The notes: generated from the sequence alone by a model not told the origin. 64,000 bases of DNA from Pilimelia anulata (GCF_014647895.1 NZ_BMQB01000001.1:1008018-1072017), one strand, 5' to 3'. Shown: positions 41,202-50,898, counted from the stretch's first letter. A program made the numbers and translations.

Positions 41202-43943
41202 TCACCGGCGGGAGAGCAGGTTCAGCTCGCGCGCGCGCCGGGCCGCCGCGCTGCGCCCCGGCGTACCGAGCTTGCGGTAGATGTTCTTCAGGTGGGTCTT
41301 GACGGTGTTGACCGACAGGTACATGTCGTCGGCGATGTCGCCCGAGGACAGGCCCGCCGCGAGTCGGTCCAGCACCTCGGTCTCCCGCTCGGTGAGCGCC
41401 TCGATCATGGGCGCGGGGCCGGAGCCGGCGGCCGCGTCGGGGCGGGGCAGGGCCAGCCAGCCGTGCCCCGCCAGGAGGTCCGGCCGGACCTGGAGCAACC
41501 GCCGCACCCAGTTGCCCTCCTCGACGACCGGCCGCCGCCGCTGCTCGGGCCGGCCGTGGTCCAGGGCCTCGCGCAGGGCGCGGGCCGCGGCCACGACGTC
41601 GCCGGCGGCGAACGCGAGCCGGCCGCACGCCAGGGCGACCCACTGCTTCAGGGCCGGCCGGGCGGCGACGTCGCGCAGCTCGGCCAGAGCGCGGCGGGCG
41701 CCCGCCCGGTCGCCGTCGGCCGCCTGCGCGCAGGCGAGCAGGAGGCTCCGCTCCGGGCCGTGGGACACCGCCGCCAGCTCCCGCCGGGCCGCCGCGCCGT
41801 CGCCCCGCACGAGGTGCACCCGCGCCGCCATGAGGTCGACCGAGTCCCGGGCGGGCCGCGACGCGCACCACCGGCGCAGGTTGTCCCGGGCGTGCGTCAC
41901 CGACGCGAGGGCCCGGCGGACGTCGCCGCGCCCCGCCGCGGTCCACGCGCGCAGCAGGTCGAGCGCGGTGGCCGTCGGCGGGTCGTCGCGGGCGGCGGCG
42001 GCCGCTGCCGCCCGCGCCAGGTGCTGGCTGACGGCGGGCAGCTCGTTGCGGGCGAGCGCGGCGCCGGCGAGGGCGACGCTGGCCGCGCCCGCCCGGACCG
42101 GGTCGGCCGCGTCGGCCACGGCCAGCGCCCGCTCGGCGTACGCCTCCGTCTGTTCCAGGGTGCCGTCCACGAGGTGCAGTAGCGCCAGGTGCGCCAGCGC
42201 GTCGTGCGCCACGTACGCCGCGCCGGGTTCGGCCATGGCGGCCGCGCGGCCGAGGGTCGCCCGCGCCTCGCCGAACCGGCCGTGCCACAGCTCCGCGACG
42301 CCGGTGTGGCACAGCAGCAGCGCCCGCAGCTCCGCGTCGGCGGACACCCGGCCGGGGGGAAGCTGGCCGCGCAGCAGGTCGGCGGCCGCCGCCGCCCGGC
42401 CCGCGGCCGCGGCGTCGCCGGCGTGGCGGGCCAGCACGACCTCGACGGCGAGCAGCGCGACCTGCGCGGCGCCGCCCCCGGCCGGGTCGCCGCACGAGCC
42501 GGCCGCGGCGGCCGCCGCCCGGGCGGCCGGGAGGTCGCCCGCGGCCAGCGCGAGGACCGGGCGCAGCACCCGCGCGGCGGGCGTCGCCTCGCCGTCGGGC
42601 AGCCCGGCCAGCACCGACCGGTACGGCGCCCCCGCGGGCCCGACCAGCCGGGGCACGCCGATGTCCACCACGGCGATGTCCGCGGCCAGCGCCCATGCCC
42701 CGGCCCGGCCGGCGTGTTCCAGGGACTCGGCGACCCGGCCCTGCTCCCGGTACCAGCGCGCGGCGTCGAGGTGCAGCGGGCGGACCAGCTCCGGGTGCCG
42801 GGTCGTCAGCTCCTCGTGCAGCATGGCCCGCAGCGGAGCCCGGCAGCGGAACGCGCCGACGTCGACGGTCTGGACGAAGGCGTTGGCGCGCACCAGCTCG
42901 TCCAAGATGACCCGCGCGTCGTCGCGGCGGCTGAGCCGGATCGCCAGGTCGGCGTCGATCCACTCGACGATGCTGGTGCGCAGCAGCACCTCCCGCGCCC
43001 GCGGCTCCTGCACGTCGAGGACCCCGCCGCGCAGGTAGTCGGCCATCGCGCGCCCGCCGGCCCCGCGGGCACCGTCGGGGGCGGCGTGGGAGTCGGGGTC
43101 GGGCGAGGCGAGGGCGTGCAGGCGGACGCCGGTCACCCACCCCTCCGTACGGGCGTGCAGCGCCGCGGTGTCCTCGGGGGAGAGGTCCAGCCCGTGCGCC
43201 GCCACGATGTCCGCGGTCTCCCCGGCGGTGAGGGTCAGGTCCTCCGCCCCGATCTCGACCAGCTCCCCGGCGAGCCGGTACCGGTACAGCGGGAGCAGCG
43301 GCGCGCTCCGCCCGACGACGATGACCCGCAGCCCCGGCGCCGCGTACCGGAGCAGCGTGTCGAGCTGTGCCGCGACCGCGCGGTTGGTGATGACCTCCGC
43401 GCGGTCGAGGACCACCGTCGGCGGCCGGCCGCGGCCCGCCACGAGTTCGGCGGCCAGGCGCCGCAGCGCGGCCCGGTCGATCCGGCCCAGCGGCGTCGGG
43501 CCGCCCGGCGGGCCGGGGCGGCCGGCGCCGAGCGCCCGGCTGAGGTAGGCCCAGAAGGTCGCCGGTGCGTTGTCCTGCTCGTCCAGGCTGAGCCAGGACA
43601 CCGGGGCGGCGGCGCCGGCCGTCCGGGTCCAGTGCGCGACGAGCGTCGTCTTGCCGTAGCCCGCGGGGCCCGTCACGGCGACCACCGGGGTGCGCTCGGC
43701 CGCGCGGAGCCGCGCGGTCAGCTCCGGGCGGGCGACCATCACCCGGGGGAGGTCCGGGACGGCGAGCTTCGCCGAGATCAGCCCGCCGCCCGGATCGACG
43801 TCGGCAGGGCCGTCGCCGTCGGCTCGCCTCCCCGGCGTGGTATATCGGCATGTCGCTTGCGCTCTGGGTGGATGACCCGGAAACTTGGCGCGGGGCGCCA
43901 GCCGGTCGATCGGTGCGCCCCGTTCGCTGTTTTCGACCGCCAT
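41202..43943 (-). CDS. LAL-type LuxR regulator 3
   Basis: A 913-residue LAL regulator. Walker A 'VTGPAGYGKTTLVAHW', followed by 'SWLSLDEQDNAPATFWAYLS', 'PTVVLDRAEVIT' and 'LLPLYRYRLAGELVEIGAED'. A helical-repeat middle precedes the C-terminal LuxR domain 'ALTERETEVLDRLAAGLSSG' and 'VNTVKTHLKNIYRKLGTPGR'. The ATG at 43943 is uncertain because no ribosome binding site precedes it. The next gene (LAL 4) has the same orientation and nearly the same helix-turn-helix, so the two are probably a tandem duplication. Confidence 0.92.
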   Translation of the reverse strand: MAVENSERGAPIDRLAPRAKFPGHPPRAQATCRYTTPGRRADGDGPADVDPGGGLISAKLAVPDLPRVMVARPELTARLRAAERTPVVAVTGPAGYGKTTLVAHWTRTAGAAAPVSWLSLDEQDNAPATFWAYLSRALGAGRPGPPGGPTPLGRIDRAALRRLAAELVAGRGRPPTVVLDRAEVITNRAVAAQLDTLLRYAAPGLRVIVVGRSAPLLPLYRYRLAGELVEIGAEDLTLTAGETADIVAAHGLDLSPEDTAALHARTEGWVTGVRLHALASPDPDSHAAPDGARGAGGRAMADYLRGGVLDVQEPRAREVLLRTSIVEWIDADLAIRLSRRDDARVILDELVRANAFVQTVDVGAFRCRAPLRAMLHEELTTRHPELVRPLHLDAARWYREQGRVAESLEHAGRAGAWALAADIAVVDIGVPRLVGPAGAPYRSVLAGLPDGEATPAARVLRPVLALAAGDLPAARAAAAAAGSCGDPAGGGAAQVALLAVEVVLARHAGDAAAAGRAAAAADLLRGQLPPGRVSADAELRALLLCHTGVAELWHGRFGEARATLGRAAAMAEPGAAYVAHDALAHLALLHLVDGTLEQTEAYAERALAVADAADPVRAGAASVALAGAALARNELPAVSQHLARAAAAAAARDDPPTATALDLLRAWTAAGRGDVRRALASVTHARDNLRRWCASRPARDSVDLMAARVHLVRGDGAAARRELAAVSHGPERSLLLACAQAADGDRAGARRALAELRDVAARPALKQWVALACGRLAFAAGDVVAAARALREALDHGRPEQRRRPVVEEGNWVRRLLQVRPDLLAGHGWLALPRPDAAAGSGPAPMIEALTERETEVLDRLAAGLSSGDIADDMYLSVNTVKTHLKNIYRKLGTPGRSAAARRARELNLLSRR

Positions 43944-44046
43944 GCGAGCTTTATAGGGACGGCGCCCCGAGCGCGTCAACGAGGAGCCGGCCTCCCCGCT
44001 CACCCATAACGGGTGATGATGGGCCGATCCCCCGCCACGCGGCCCC

Positions 44047-46704
44047 CTACGGCGCAGGTTCGGGGCCGTCCGCGAGCAGGTTCAGCTCCCGCGCCCGCCG
44101 GGCCGTGGCGCTGCGGCCGGACGTGCCGAGCTTGCGGTAGATGTTCTTGAGGTGGGTCTTCACGGTGTTGACCGACAGGCCCATGGCAACGGCGATGTCG
44201 CGGATCGCCACCGCGTCGGCGAGGTGGCGCAGCACCTGTGCCTCCCGGTCGGTCAGTGGCCGCGGCGGTCCGTCAGCGGCCGCGGGGCGGTCGGCCTCCC
44301 GCGCCGTCAGCCACCCGTGCTCGCGCGCGATCGTCGCGTTCTCCCGCAGCAGCAGCGGCGCCCACTTGCCCGAGTCCGACACGGCGCGCCGCCGGCGGTC
44401 GGGGCGGCCGTAGTCGAGCGCGTCGCCGAGGGCCCGGGTGGCGGTCGCCACGTCGCCGGCCGCGGCGGCGAGCCGACCGAGCGCCAGCGCGGCGTACTGC
44501 AGGGCGCTCGGGCTGGCGTCCGGCCCGGCCACCCGGGCCAGCGTCGCCCGGGCCGCGGCGTACTCGCCGCGGGCCTCCAGCAGGTAGCCCTCGGCGACCG
44601 TCCGCTCGGCGCGGTCCTGGATCCGGTCCACGCAGCCGCGGGCCTCGTCGAGATCGCCCACGATCAGGTACGCCCACAGCGCGGTGAGCTCGATGCGGTC
44701 GCTGAACAGCCGCGGCGGCCGGGCCCGACGCAGGTGCGCCCGGGCGGCCCGGGTGGCGGCGATCGCCGCCGGGCCGTCCCTGCGCGCGCACGCGGCCCAG
44801 GCGCGGATCAGCGCGAGCGTCGTCGCGGTGGGCGGGTCGTGCCGCCCGCCCGCGGTCGCCATGGCGTCGGCGGCGTGCTGCCGCACCGCCGCCAGGTCGT
44901 TGCGCACCAGCGCCGTGGCCGCCAGCGTCACGCTCGCCGCCCCGATCCGCTCGGCCGGCCGGACGCCGGCCCGCTCCGCCAGCGCGATCGCCTGCCCGGC
45001 CAGCAGGTCGGCGTCGGCGGTGTTCCCCTCGTACATGCTGAGCAGCCCGAGGTGCCCGAGGGCGTCGTGGGCGCCGAACTCGGCGTCCGCGCCGGGCGCC
45101 GTCGCGGCCCGGGTGAGGGTGTTCCGGGCGGCGTCCAGGCGACCGGCCCACAGCTCCGCCACCCCGACGTTGCTGTCGACGAAGCGCTGGGTGCGCACCG
45201 CGTCCACCCGCGCCTCCGGCCGGGTCTGCGCGTACCGGGCGGCCGCGGCCCCGGCGGCGTCGGCGTCCCCGGTCAGCCGGGCCAGGGCCACCCGGGCGAC
45301 CTCGAGGGCGGCGAGGCGGCGCGGGCGGCCAGCGGCTGCCCGGCCGGCCCGCTCCAGTGCCGCCCGGGCCGGCGGGGCGTCGTGGCGGGCCAGCGCCAGG
45401 ACGCAGCGGACCAGCTCGGCGGCGCCGTCCCGCGGCGCGTCGGGCAGCGCTGCCAGCCGCTCGCGCACCGGTCCCGCGCGGGGCGCGGTGAGCAGCGCCG
45501 CCACCCCGATGCGGTCGATGGCGACGGCGCAGGCGAACGCCCAGTCACCGGCCCGGACGGCGTGCGCGACCGCCGTGCCGCCGCTGCCCCGGTCCGCGTA
45601 CCAGCGGGCGGCGATCGCGTGCAATCGCCCGACGAGGTCGGGGCGGTCGCCGACGAGGGCGTCGCGGAGCATGGCCCGGAACGGTTCCCGGTAGCGGAAG
45701 TGCGTCGGGTCGGCGTGGGCGACGAAGCTGTTCGCCCCGGCCAGCCGGCCGAGGATCGCCCGGGCGTCCGACCGGCCGGTGAGCCGGTCCGCCAGGTCGG
45801 GGTGGACCCGGTCCAACAGGCTCGTCCGCAGGAGCAGGTGGCGCACCCGGGCCGGCTGCGCGTCCAGCACCTCGGTCCGTAGGAAGTCGGTGACCGCCTG
45901 CCGGCCGAGCGGATGGGGCAGGCTCGCCGGTCCCACGCCGGACCGCAGCGCGAGCGCGTGCAGGCACACCCCGGTGAGCCAGCCCTCTGTGCACCGGTGC
46001 AGGGCGCGCAGGTCGGCCTCCGGCACGTCCACGCCGTGCGCGTGCAGGATCCCCGGCAACTCGTCGGCGTCCAGCGCGAGGTCGGCGGGCCCGATCTCCG
46101 CGACGTCCCCGGCCAGGCGGTGCCGGTGCAGCCACGGCACGCTGCCGCTGCGGCCGCAGACGACCAGATGCAGGCCGGGCCCGGCGTATGCCACCAGCAG
46201 GTCCAGCTCGCGGGCCACGGCGGGATCGGTGATGAAGTCGACGCGGTCCAGCACCAGCACCACCGGGGTGGCGCGGTGGCAGAGCGCGGTCGCCAGCCTG
46301 CCCGCGATCGTCCCGTCGACGTCCCCCGCGGCCGGCCGGGCCGGGACCGCGTCCGGGAGGTGGCCGCGCAGCGCGGCGAGTACGTGCGTCCAGAACGTCG
46401 GCGACCGGTTGTCCTCCTCGTCGAGGGTGAGCCAGGCGACCGGGCCCGGCGCCCCGCCGCCGTGGACCCAGTGGGCGACCGCGGTGGTCTTACCGGACCC
46501 CGGCGGCCCGAGGACCGTGGTCGCTCGGCGGCCCGCCGCTGCGGCGAACAGGCCCGCCAACCGGCGGCGGGGCCCGTGCGTCGGCGGCAGCGGCGGCACC
46601 GCGAGCTTGGTCGGTGGCACGTGCGGCAGCGCGGGACCTGCCGGGCCGCCGGCGACTGCGTGCGCGGGATCGGTCGGCCGTGCGACGGCGGAGCGCAGCC
46701 CCAT
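44047..46704 (-). CDS. LAL-type LuxR regulator 4
   Basis: An 885-residue LAL regulator, tandem paralogue of LAL 3 (103 bp apart). Walker A 'VLGPPGSGKTTAVAHWV', then 'AWLTLDEEDNRSPTFWTHVL' and 'PVVLVLDRVDFIT'. The helix-turn-helix reads 'VNTVKTHLKNIYRKLGTSGR', differing from LAL 3 at one position over these 20 residues, so both should recognise similar DNA. The sensor regions have diverged more. The ATG at 46704 is preceded by GAGGGTG; the frame extends upstream. Confidence 0.92.
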   Translation of the reverse strand: MGLRSAVARPTDPAHAVAGGPAGPALPHVPPTKLAVPPLPPTHGPRRRLAGLFAAAAGRRATTVLGPPGSGKTTAVAHWVHGGGAPGPVAWLTLDEEDNRSPTFWTHVLAALRGHLPDAVPARPAAGDVDGTIAGRLATALCHRATPVVLVLDRVDFITDPAVARELDLLVAYAGPGLHLVVCGRSGSVPWLHRHRLAGDVAEIGPADLALDADELPGILHAHGVDVPEADLRALHRCTEGWLTGVCLHALALRSGVGPASLPHPLGRQAVTDFLRTEVLDAQPARVRHLLLRTSLLDRVHPDLADRLTGRSDARAILGRLAGANSFVAHADPTHFRYREPFRAMLRDALVGDRPDLVGRLHAIAARWYADRGSGGTAVAHAVRAGDWAFACAVAIDRIGVAALLTAPRAGPVRERLAALPDAPRDGAAELVRCVLALARHDAPPARAALERAGRAAAGRPRRLAALEVARVALARLTGDADAAGAAAARYAQTRPEARVDAVRTQRFVDSNVGVAELWAGRLDAARNTLTRAATAPGADAEFGAHDALGHLGLLSMYEGNTADADLLAGQAIALAERAGVRPAERIGAASVTLAATALVRNDLAAVRQHAADAMATAGGRHDPPTATTLALIRAWAACARRDGPAAIAATRAARAHLRRARPPRLFSDRIELTALWAYLIVGDLDEARGCVDRIQDRAERTVAEGYLLEARGEYAAARATLARVAGPDASPSALQYAALALGRLAAAAGDVATATRALGDALDYGRPDRRRRAVSDSGKWAPLLLRENATIAREHGWLTAREADRPAAADGPPRPLTDREAQVLRHLADAVAIRDIAVAMGLSVNTVKTHLKNIYRKLGTSGRSATARRARELNLLADGPEPAP

Positions 46705-46885
46705 CACCCTCTGTCCACAATAGGCGGTTGACGTGCGGCGCTGAGCGGCTTCGTACGTCCGCCCGGACTCACACACGGCGACGGCGTCATTTCGTTACGG
46801 GGTAGGCGCGCCCACTCTAGGGTGCCCGGGCACCGTGCGCTTTGTGAGGGCATGATCACTGATTCGGAAATCGGGCCCGCCCGGC

Positions 46886-47185
46886 TCACGCCGCGGCCGG
46901 CACGATGAACACCGCCGTGCCGTACGCGCAGATCTCGGTCCACTCCGGGCCGATCTCGCGGTGGTCGAACCGGACCCCCACGACAGCATTGGCCCCCCGC
47001 TCGTGGGCCAGCGCGACCATCCGCGCGATGGCGTCCTCGCGCCACTTCCGCAGCGCGGGACCGTCGCCCTCCCGGACGAGCCCGTCCATGAACGGATTCT
47101 GCTTCCGGGCGGTGGTACCGAGCACCTCCCCGACGACCCGCAGGATGTCGAAACCGGGAACGGTGTCGATCGTGATCGCGAACAT
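46886..47185 (-). CDS. YbjQ/UPF0145 family protein
   Basis: A 99-residue protein matching the YbjQ (putative heavy-metal-binding) family in full. It begins 'ITIDTVPGFDILRVVGEVLG', continues 'ALAHERGANAVVGVRFDHRE' and ends 'ICAYGTAVFIVPAAA'. Members form pentamers; physiological role unknown. It lies alone between LAL 4 and the glutamate-cysteine ligase on the same strand. Confidence 0.88.
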   Translation of the reverse strand: MFAITIDTVPGFDILRVVGEVLGTTARKQNPFMDGLVREGDGPALRKWREDAIARMVALAHERGANAVVGVRFDHREIGPEWTEICAYGTAVFIVPAAA

Positions 47186-47257
47186 GTGGCCCCCTCCGTG
47201 ACGACGGTCGCACCGGGGCGCGGACAGGCGCCTCCTCCCCGGCGGGTGACCATCGCG

Positions 47258-48334
47258 TCAAGCGGCGGGGGCCAGGGCCACCGCGCTGTCGGCCAGCGCC
47301 TCGACGAAGTCGCTCGGGCGGCCGGTGCCGGCCCACAGCTTCCGCTGGCGGTCGGCGCCGTTGCCCTCCCGCCGTACGATGTCGAGGCGCCGCTCGACCT
47401 CCCGCAGCTCGTCCGGGCCCAGCGCCGGGCGGACCTTCGCGTAGAGCCGCTCCAGCGCCACCTGCTTGCCACCGGCGCCCAGCCCGTACTGCGCGGCGTG
47501 CAGGAGCCCGGACCGGACCCCGGTCCGCCGCGCGTCCGCCGGCCGCGGCTGCGGCTCCGGTCGCTGGGGGCTCTCCTCGACGAGGCTGGTCACCAGCCCG
47601 CGCACCAGGGCGGCGAGCAACACCGCGTCGTCGACGGTCAGGCAGGCGTCCGCGACGCGCACCTCCACGGTGGGGTACCGGTCCGAGAGCCGCGCCAGCA
47701 GGTACACGCTCGCCGGGTCCATCGCGGCGCCGCGGTTGATGAGCCGCCGCACGGCCCGGTCGTACCCGCGCTGACCGTGCCAGTTGCGCGGCGGCCGAAA
47801 GCTCGGCCAGCGCAGCAGCGACCGGTACCGGTCGCTGCTCCAGCCCGTGTCCGCCCCGTTGCTGATCACCGAGTTGGCCGTCATCGCGAGCAGCGTCGGC
47901 AGCCACGGCCGCAGCCGCGCCAGCACCTGCACCCGGACGTCCGGGTCGGGCACGCCGACGTGGACCTGGCAGGCGCACGCGGCACCCATCCGCGGGCCGA
48001 ACGGATAGCGCCGCGCCAGCTCCAGATACCGCGGCTGCGCCGACACCTCGTCGTACCGGCCGCTGTGGAACGGCGGCACCCCGACCGACACCAGCCGCGC
48101 GCCGGCCCGGTCGGCGCCGCGCGCCGCGAGCCGGCGCAGCCGGCCCAGGTGGTCGCGCAGTTCGTCGAGACTCCGGCACACCGGCGTCGCCGTCTCGAGC
48201 TGGTACGACATGAACTCCGGCTGGAGTTCACCCTCCTCGCCCCCGCCGCGGCGAACCGCCTCGGCGGCCACCGGCGCGACCGCGCCGTCCCGTTCGAGCA
48301 GGAGGAACTCTTCCTCGACACCCACGGTGAGCAT
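47258..48334 (-). CDS. YbdK-type carboxylate-amine ligase (glutamate-cysteine ligase 2)
   Basis: A 358-residue enzyme of the GCS2 family. It begins 'LTVGVEEEFLLLERDG', includes 'GACACQVHVGVPDPDVRVQV', 'LLAMTANSVISNGADTGWSS' and 'VEVRVADACLTVDDAVLLAA'. The ATP/Mg glutamate-binding Glu of the opening E-E-E-F motif is intact. These enzymes form gamma-glutamyl amides weakly with cysteine; the real acceptor is usually unknown. An AAGGAG site precedes the ATG. It is divergent from a class II amidotransferase, an EgtA/EgtC-like pairing of enzyme classes. Confidence 0.9.
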   Translation of the reverse strand: MLTVGVEEEFLLLERDGAVAPVAAEAVRRGGGEEGELQPEFMSYQLETATPVCRSLDELRDHLGRLRRLAARGADRAGARLVSVGVPPFHSGRYDEVSAQPRYLELARRYPFGPRMGAACACQVHVGVPDPDVRVQVLARLRPWLPTLLAMTANSVISNGADTGWSSDRYRSLLRWPSFRPPRNWHGQRGYDRAVRRLINRGAAMDPASVYLLARLSDRYPTVEVRVADACLTVDDAVLLAALVRGLVTSLVEESPQRPEPQPRPADARRTGVRSGLLHAAQYGLGAGGKQVALERLYAKVRPALGPDELREVERRLDIVRREGNGADRQRKLWAGTGRPSDFVEALADSAVALAPAA

Positions 48335-48495
48335 ATGCCGTGCTCCTTCCGGTCAGTGATTGCCTGCTGTCGAGCGTCGTGTCGGGCCGGGGTGCGCGCC
48401 TCGTCCGCCGCGAATGAGGTACGGCCGGGCGGCGTGGCCCACGCTGATCGGATGGAGGCCGCACGATGTCGCGCGGCGGAGGAGAGGGGGCGGCG

Positions 48496-49338
48496 ATGTG
48501 CCGATGGTTGGCCTACTCGGGTGCGCCGATCGAGCCGGACGAGCTGCTGTACCGGCCCGAGCACTCGCTCATCGATCAGGCGCTGCACAGCCGCGAGGGG
48601 GTCGAGACGACCAACGGTGACGGCTTCGGGCTGGGCTGGTACGACGGCACCGCGGGCCACCCGCCCGCGCTGCTGCGCGGGGTCGGTCCGGCCTGGAGCG
48701 ACGTGAACCTGCGGGAAGTGGCCCTGGCGGTCCGCTCGCCGCTCTTCCTGGCGCACATCCGGGCGAGCACGGGCACGCCGGTACAGCAGTCGAACTGCCA
48801 CCCGTTCCGGCACGGCCCCTGGCTGTGGATGCACAACGGCGCGATCCGGGGCTTCGGCCGGCTGAAGCGGGACCTGATGCTGGGCGTCGACCCCGCGCTG
48901 TACGAGGGCATCGAGGGCTCGACCGACTCGGAGCTGATGTTCTATCTTGCCCTGACGTTCGGCCTGGACGACGACCCGGTCGCGGCGGTGGAGCGGATGG
49001 CCGGCTTCGTCGAGTCGACGGCCCGCGCCCGCGGCATCGCGCACCCGCTGCAGATGACGGTGGCGACGACGACCGGCCGCGACATCTGGATCTTCCGGTA
49101 CTCCAGCGAGGGCCGCAGCCGGTCCCTGTACTACAGCGCGGACGTGGCCACGCTGCGCGCGACCCACCCGGACAACGCCCGCCTGAGCACGCTGTCCGAC
49201 GAGACGCGGGTGGTGGTGTCGGAGCCGGTCGGGGCGTTGCGCGGGGCGTGGCGGCCGATGCCGGAGGCGACGTACGGCGTGGTGCGCGGGGGCCTCGACG
49301 TGCTGGGTCCGTTCCAGCCGACCGCCTGGAAGCGGTAG
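48496..49338 (+). CDS. class II glutamine amidotransferase (EgtC-like)
   Basis: A 280-residue protein. After Met removal the N-terminal nucleophile is Cys2 ('MCRWLAYSGAP'). 'TNGDGFGLGWYDG', 'FLAHIRASTGTPVQQSNCHP' and 'LWMHNGAIRGFGRLKRDL' form the Ntn-hydrolase glutaminase fold of the YafJ/EgtC group. EgtC hydrolyses a gamma-glutamyl amide bond in ergothioneine synthesis, but no egtB or egtD lies here. A gamma-glutamyl hydrolase acting on the product of the divergent YbdK-type ligase is an attractive guess. An upstream frame to 48466 is possible. A 20-bp hairpin begins at its stop codon. Confidence 0.9.
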   Translation: MCRWLAYSGAPIEPDELLYRPEHSLIDQALHSREGVETTNGDGFGLGWYDGTAGHPPALLRGVGPAWSDVNLREVALAVRSPLFLAHIRASTGTPVQQSNCHPFRHGPWLWMHNGAIRGFGRLKRDLMLGVDPALYEGIEGSTDSELMFYLALTFGLDDDPVAAVERMAGFVESTARARGIAHPLQMTVATTTGRDIWIFRYSSEGRSRSLYYSADVATLRATHPDNARLSTLSDETRVVVSEPVGALRGAWRPMPEATYGVVRGGLDVLGPFQPTAWKR

Positions 49339-49383
49339 CCGTCCGCCCGGCGGTACTGCACCGGTACCGCCGGGCGGACGGCT
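49337..49383 (+). terminator. perfect 20-bp hairpin terminator overlapping a stop codon
   Basis: Arms 49337-49356 (beginning AGCCGTCCGCCCGG) and 49364-49383 are perfectly complementary with a 7-nt loop. The last two bases of the amidotransferase TAG are part of the left arm. Confidence 0.8.
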
Positions 49384-49581
49384 CGGCGCGGCTGCCGGCC
49401 GCCTCGCGGAGTTTGCTCGGTGAGCGGCGTCCGCCGTCGGCCACCGCGCGACCGGCCCGGCCGCGGTTCACCCGCCCCGGATGAGGCGCCCGCGGAGCCC
49501 GCCGATGAACACTCGTGGCGCCGGGTCGGGTGGGGCCGAGCCGGCCCCTGGCACGGGTGGGCCGCCGCCGACCGAGGCGGC

Positions 49582-49845
49582 CTACCCGTGCGCCGGCTGC
49601 GCGGCGGGTTCGCCGACGCCCACCGCGTGCGGCCGCGGCTGCCGGATCCGGAGCCGGGCGATGTCCACGCCGAGGGCCTGCGCCCGTACCAGGATGCCGT
49701 CGAGCGTCTCGCGGTCAACAATGATCTTGTGCAGGATCATCTCCGCCGTGGAGTCGAACAGATCGTATTCGGCGATGAGCGCGAGCATCAGCGGATCCGG
49801 CCGCCCCCGGAGGATCAGCTCGAACTCGGTGTCGCGCGTCGTCAC
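49582..49845 (-). CDS. small conserved-looking protein, unknown
   Basis: An 87-residue protein. The N-terminal segment 'EFELILRGRPDPLMLALIAE' and 'AEMILHKIIVDRETLDGILV' resembles small actinobacterial proteins of unknown function that pair a short beta strand with helices. The GTG start follows ACGGAGG. Codon bias is typical of the chromosome. No neighbour suggests a role; it is convergent with the amidotransferase gene. Confidence 0.6.
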   Translation of the reverse strand: MTTRDTEFELILRGRPDPLMLALIAEYDLFDSTAEMILHKIIVDRETLDGILVRAQALGVDIARLRIRQPRPHAVGVGEPAAQPAHG

Positions 49846-50592
49846 TGTGCGCCTCCGTCCGGCGGCTCGGGTCGCCTCGGCGAATCCATTCCCATCGCAC
49901 CATGCTCAGCCTCGCCGAGAGCACCGCCATCATCCTGACCGGATAGTCCGTTACGGCCGCCCGACGGCGCGTGGGAGGGTGGAGCTGTGGGCGACTGTCA
50001 CCAAGGGGTGCAGGCCGAAGTTTCTTGGTACCTGCTCGACGGTCCACCGGGTTCACGGCTGCGGGCGGCTCGCGCCGCACTGCACGGTCGTCGGCCGGGA
50101 TCGCGTCGCGGGTAGAGGTGGATGTGCGGCGTCGTGGCAGTCGACCATCGGCCGGGCGGGTCACGGCAGTGTCGTCGCGGCTGCTCGCCGGTCCGGGGCG
50201 TCGCAGGCGGTCAGCTTCCGGTACTCCGCGGGTGTCCCGGGACGCCCAGTGCCGTATGGGCGCGGCCGTGGCACTGGCTCGCCGATCGGTTCCCAGCCCT
50301 TGGCCTGCTCAACGTCGCCGAGCCGTGCCGGCCCCGTCCGTGGCGCCGCGGAGGTACCCGAGCGTGCTGCTGTCCCGCACCTCGGTGGGCGCTTCCGCCA
50401 CCGCAGAGTCAACGATCGAATCGGCTGGCCGAGCTATCCGGGCCGCAATTCCGTGTGTCTATCTGACTGCGTGAAGTAGTCGATGCAAGTGGACGCCGGC
50501 GGTCGTGTACGAGAGCTGACCCTGCCGGACTACGTGCGTCACGTGTACGACGCGCAGGCGGCCGGACTGCCGGAGCGGTCGGTAAGACGCCG
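49846..50592. other. gene-poor region, probable debris
   Basis: No gene could be supported. Overlapping open frames of similar length on several frames, without ribosome binding sites or motifs, suggest decayed coding DNA. The right end (about 50530-50592) may encode lost N-terminal sequence of the nuclease fragment that follows. Confidence 0.5.
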
Positions 50593-50865
50593 TTGACGCG
50601 TCTCACTGACAAGGACAAGCAGGCGGAGAACAGCAGGGTGGCGTGCCCGTCCAGCTTGCCCCGACCGCCGGGGCAGCAGTGCGACGAGTACCCGATGGCG
50701 TCGACCTGGCAGGGCGCTGCTATCACGGTAAGTTTCTCGCGCAGGATGATCGACAAGGACAACAACGAGATCGCCGGTCAGGAACTCAACGCGTTCTATC
50801 TCGCCGACCGGATCATCGAGAAGGATCCGTTTTACGTCGCGGTCGATCTGACCCGACGGCCCTGA
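50593..50865 (+). pseudogene. NucA/NucB-type deoxyribonuclease domain, C-terminal fragment
   Basis: The 90-residue frame reads 'RPPGQQCDEYPMASTWQGA' followed by 'DNNEIAGQELNAFYLADRII' and 'KDPFYVAV'. This is the core of the NucA/NucB nuclease domain (signature CDEYPFA-T-QG, then N..F), common at the C-terminus of secreted actinobacterial toxins. Upstream residues 'TRLTDKDKQAENSRVACP' fit the start of that domain, but no signal peptide or toxin body is present. It is therefore a fragment. The TTG at 50593 is only nominal as a start. A related small gene follows. Confidence 0.65.
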
Positions 50866-50898
50866 CCGGCAGGGGGAGGCTGGGATTGAGCACCTTCG

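Noticed and set aside
30096..46704. Biosynthetic gene cluster controlled by the LAL regulators
   Set aside because: No polyketide, peptide synthetase, terpene or RiPP biosynthesis genes are present between or beside them.
47258..49338. Ergothioneine biosynthesis cluster
   Set aside because: Only EgtA/EgtC-like classes are present; the FGE-like protein at 39655 lacks the DinB domain of EgtB and there is no EgtD methyltransferase.
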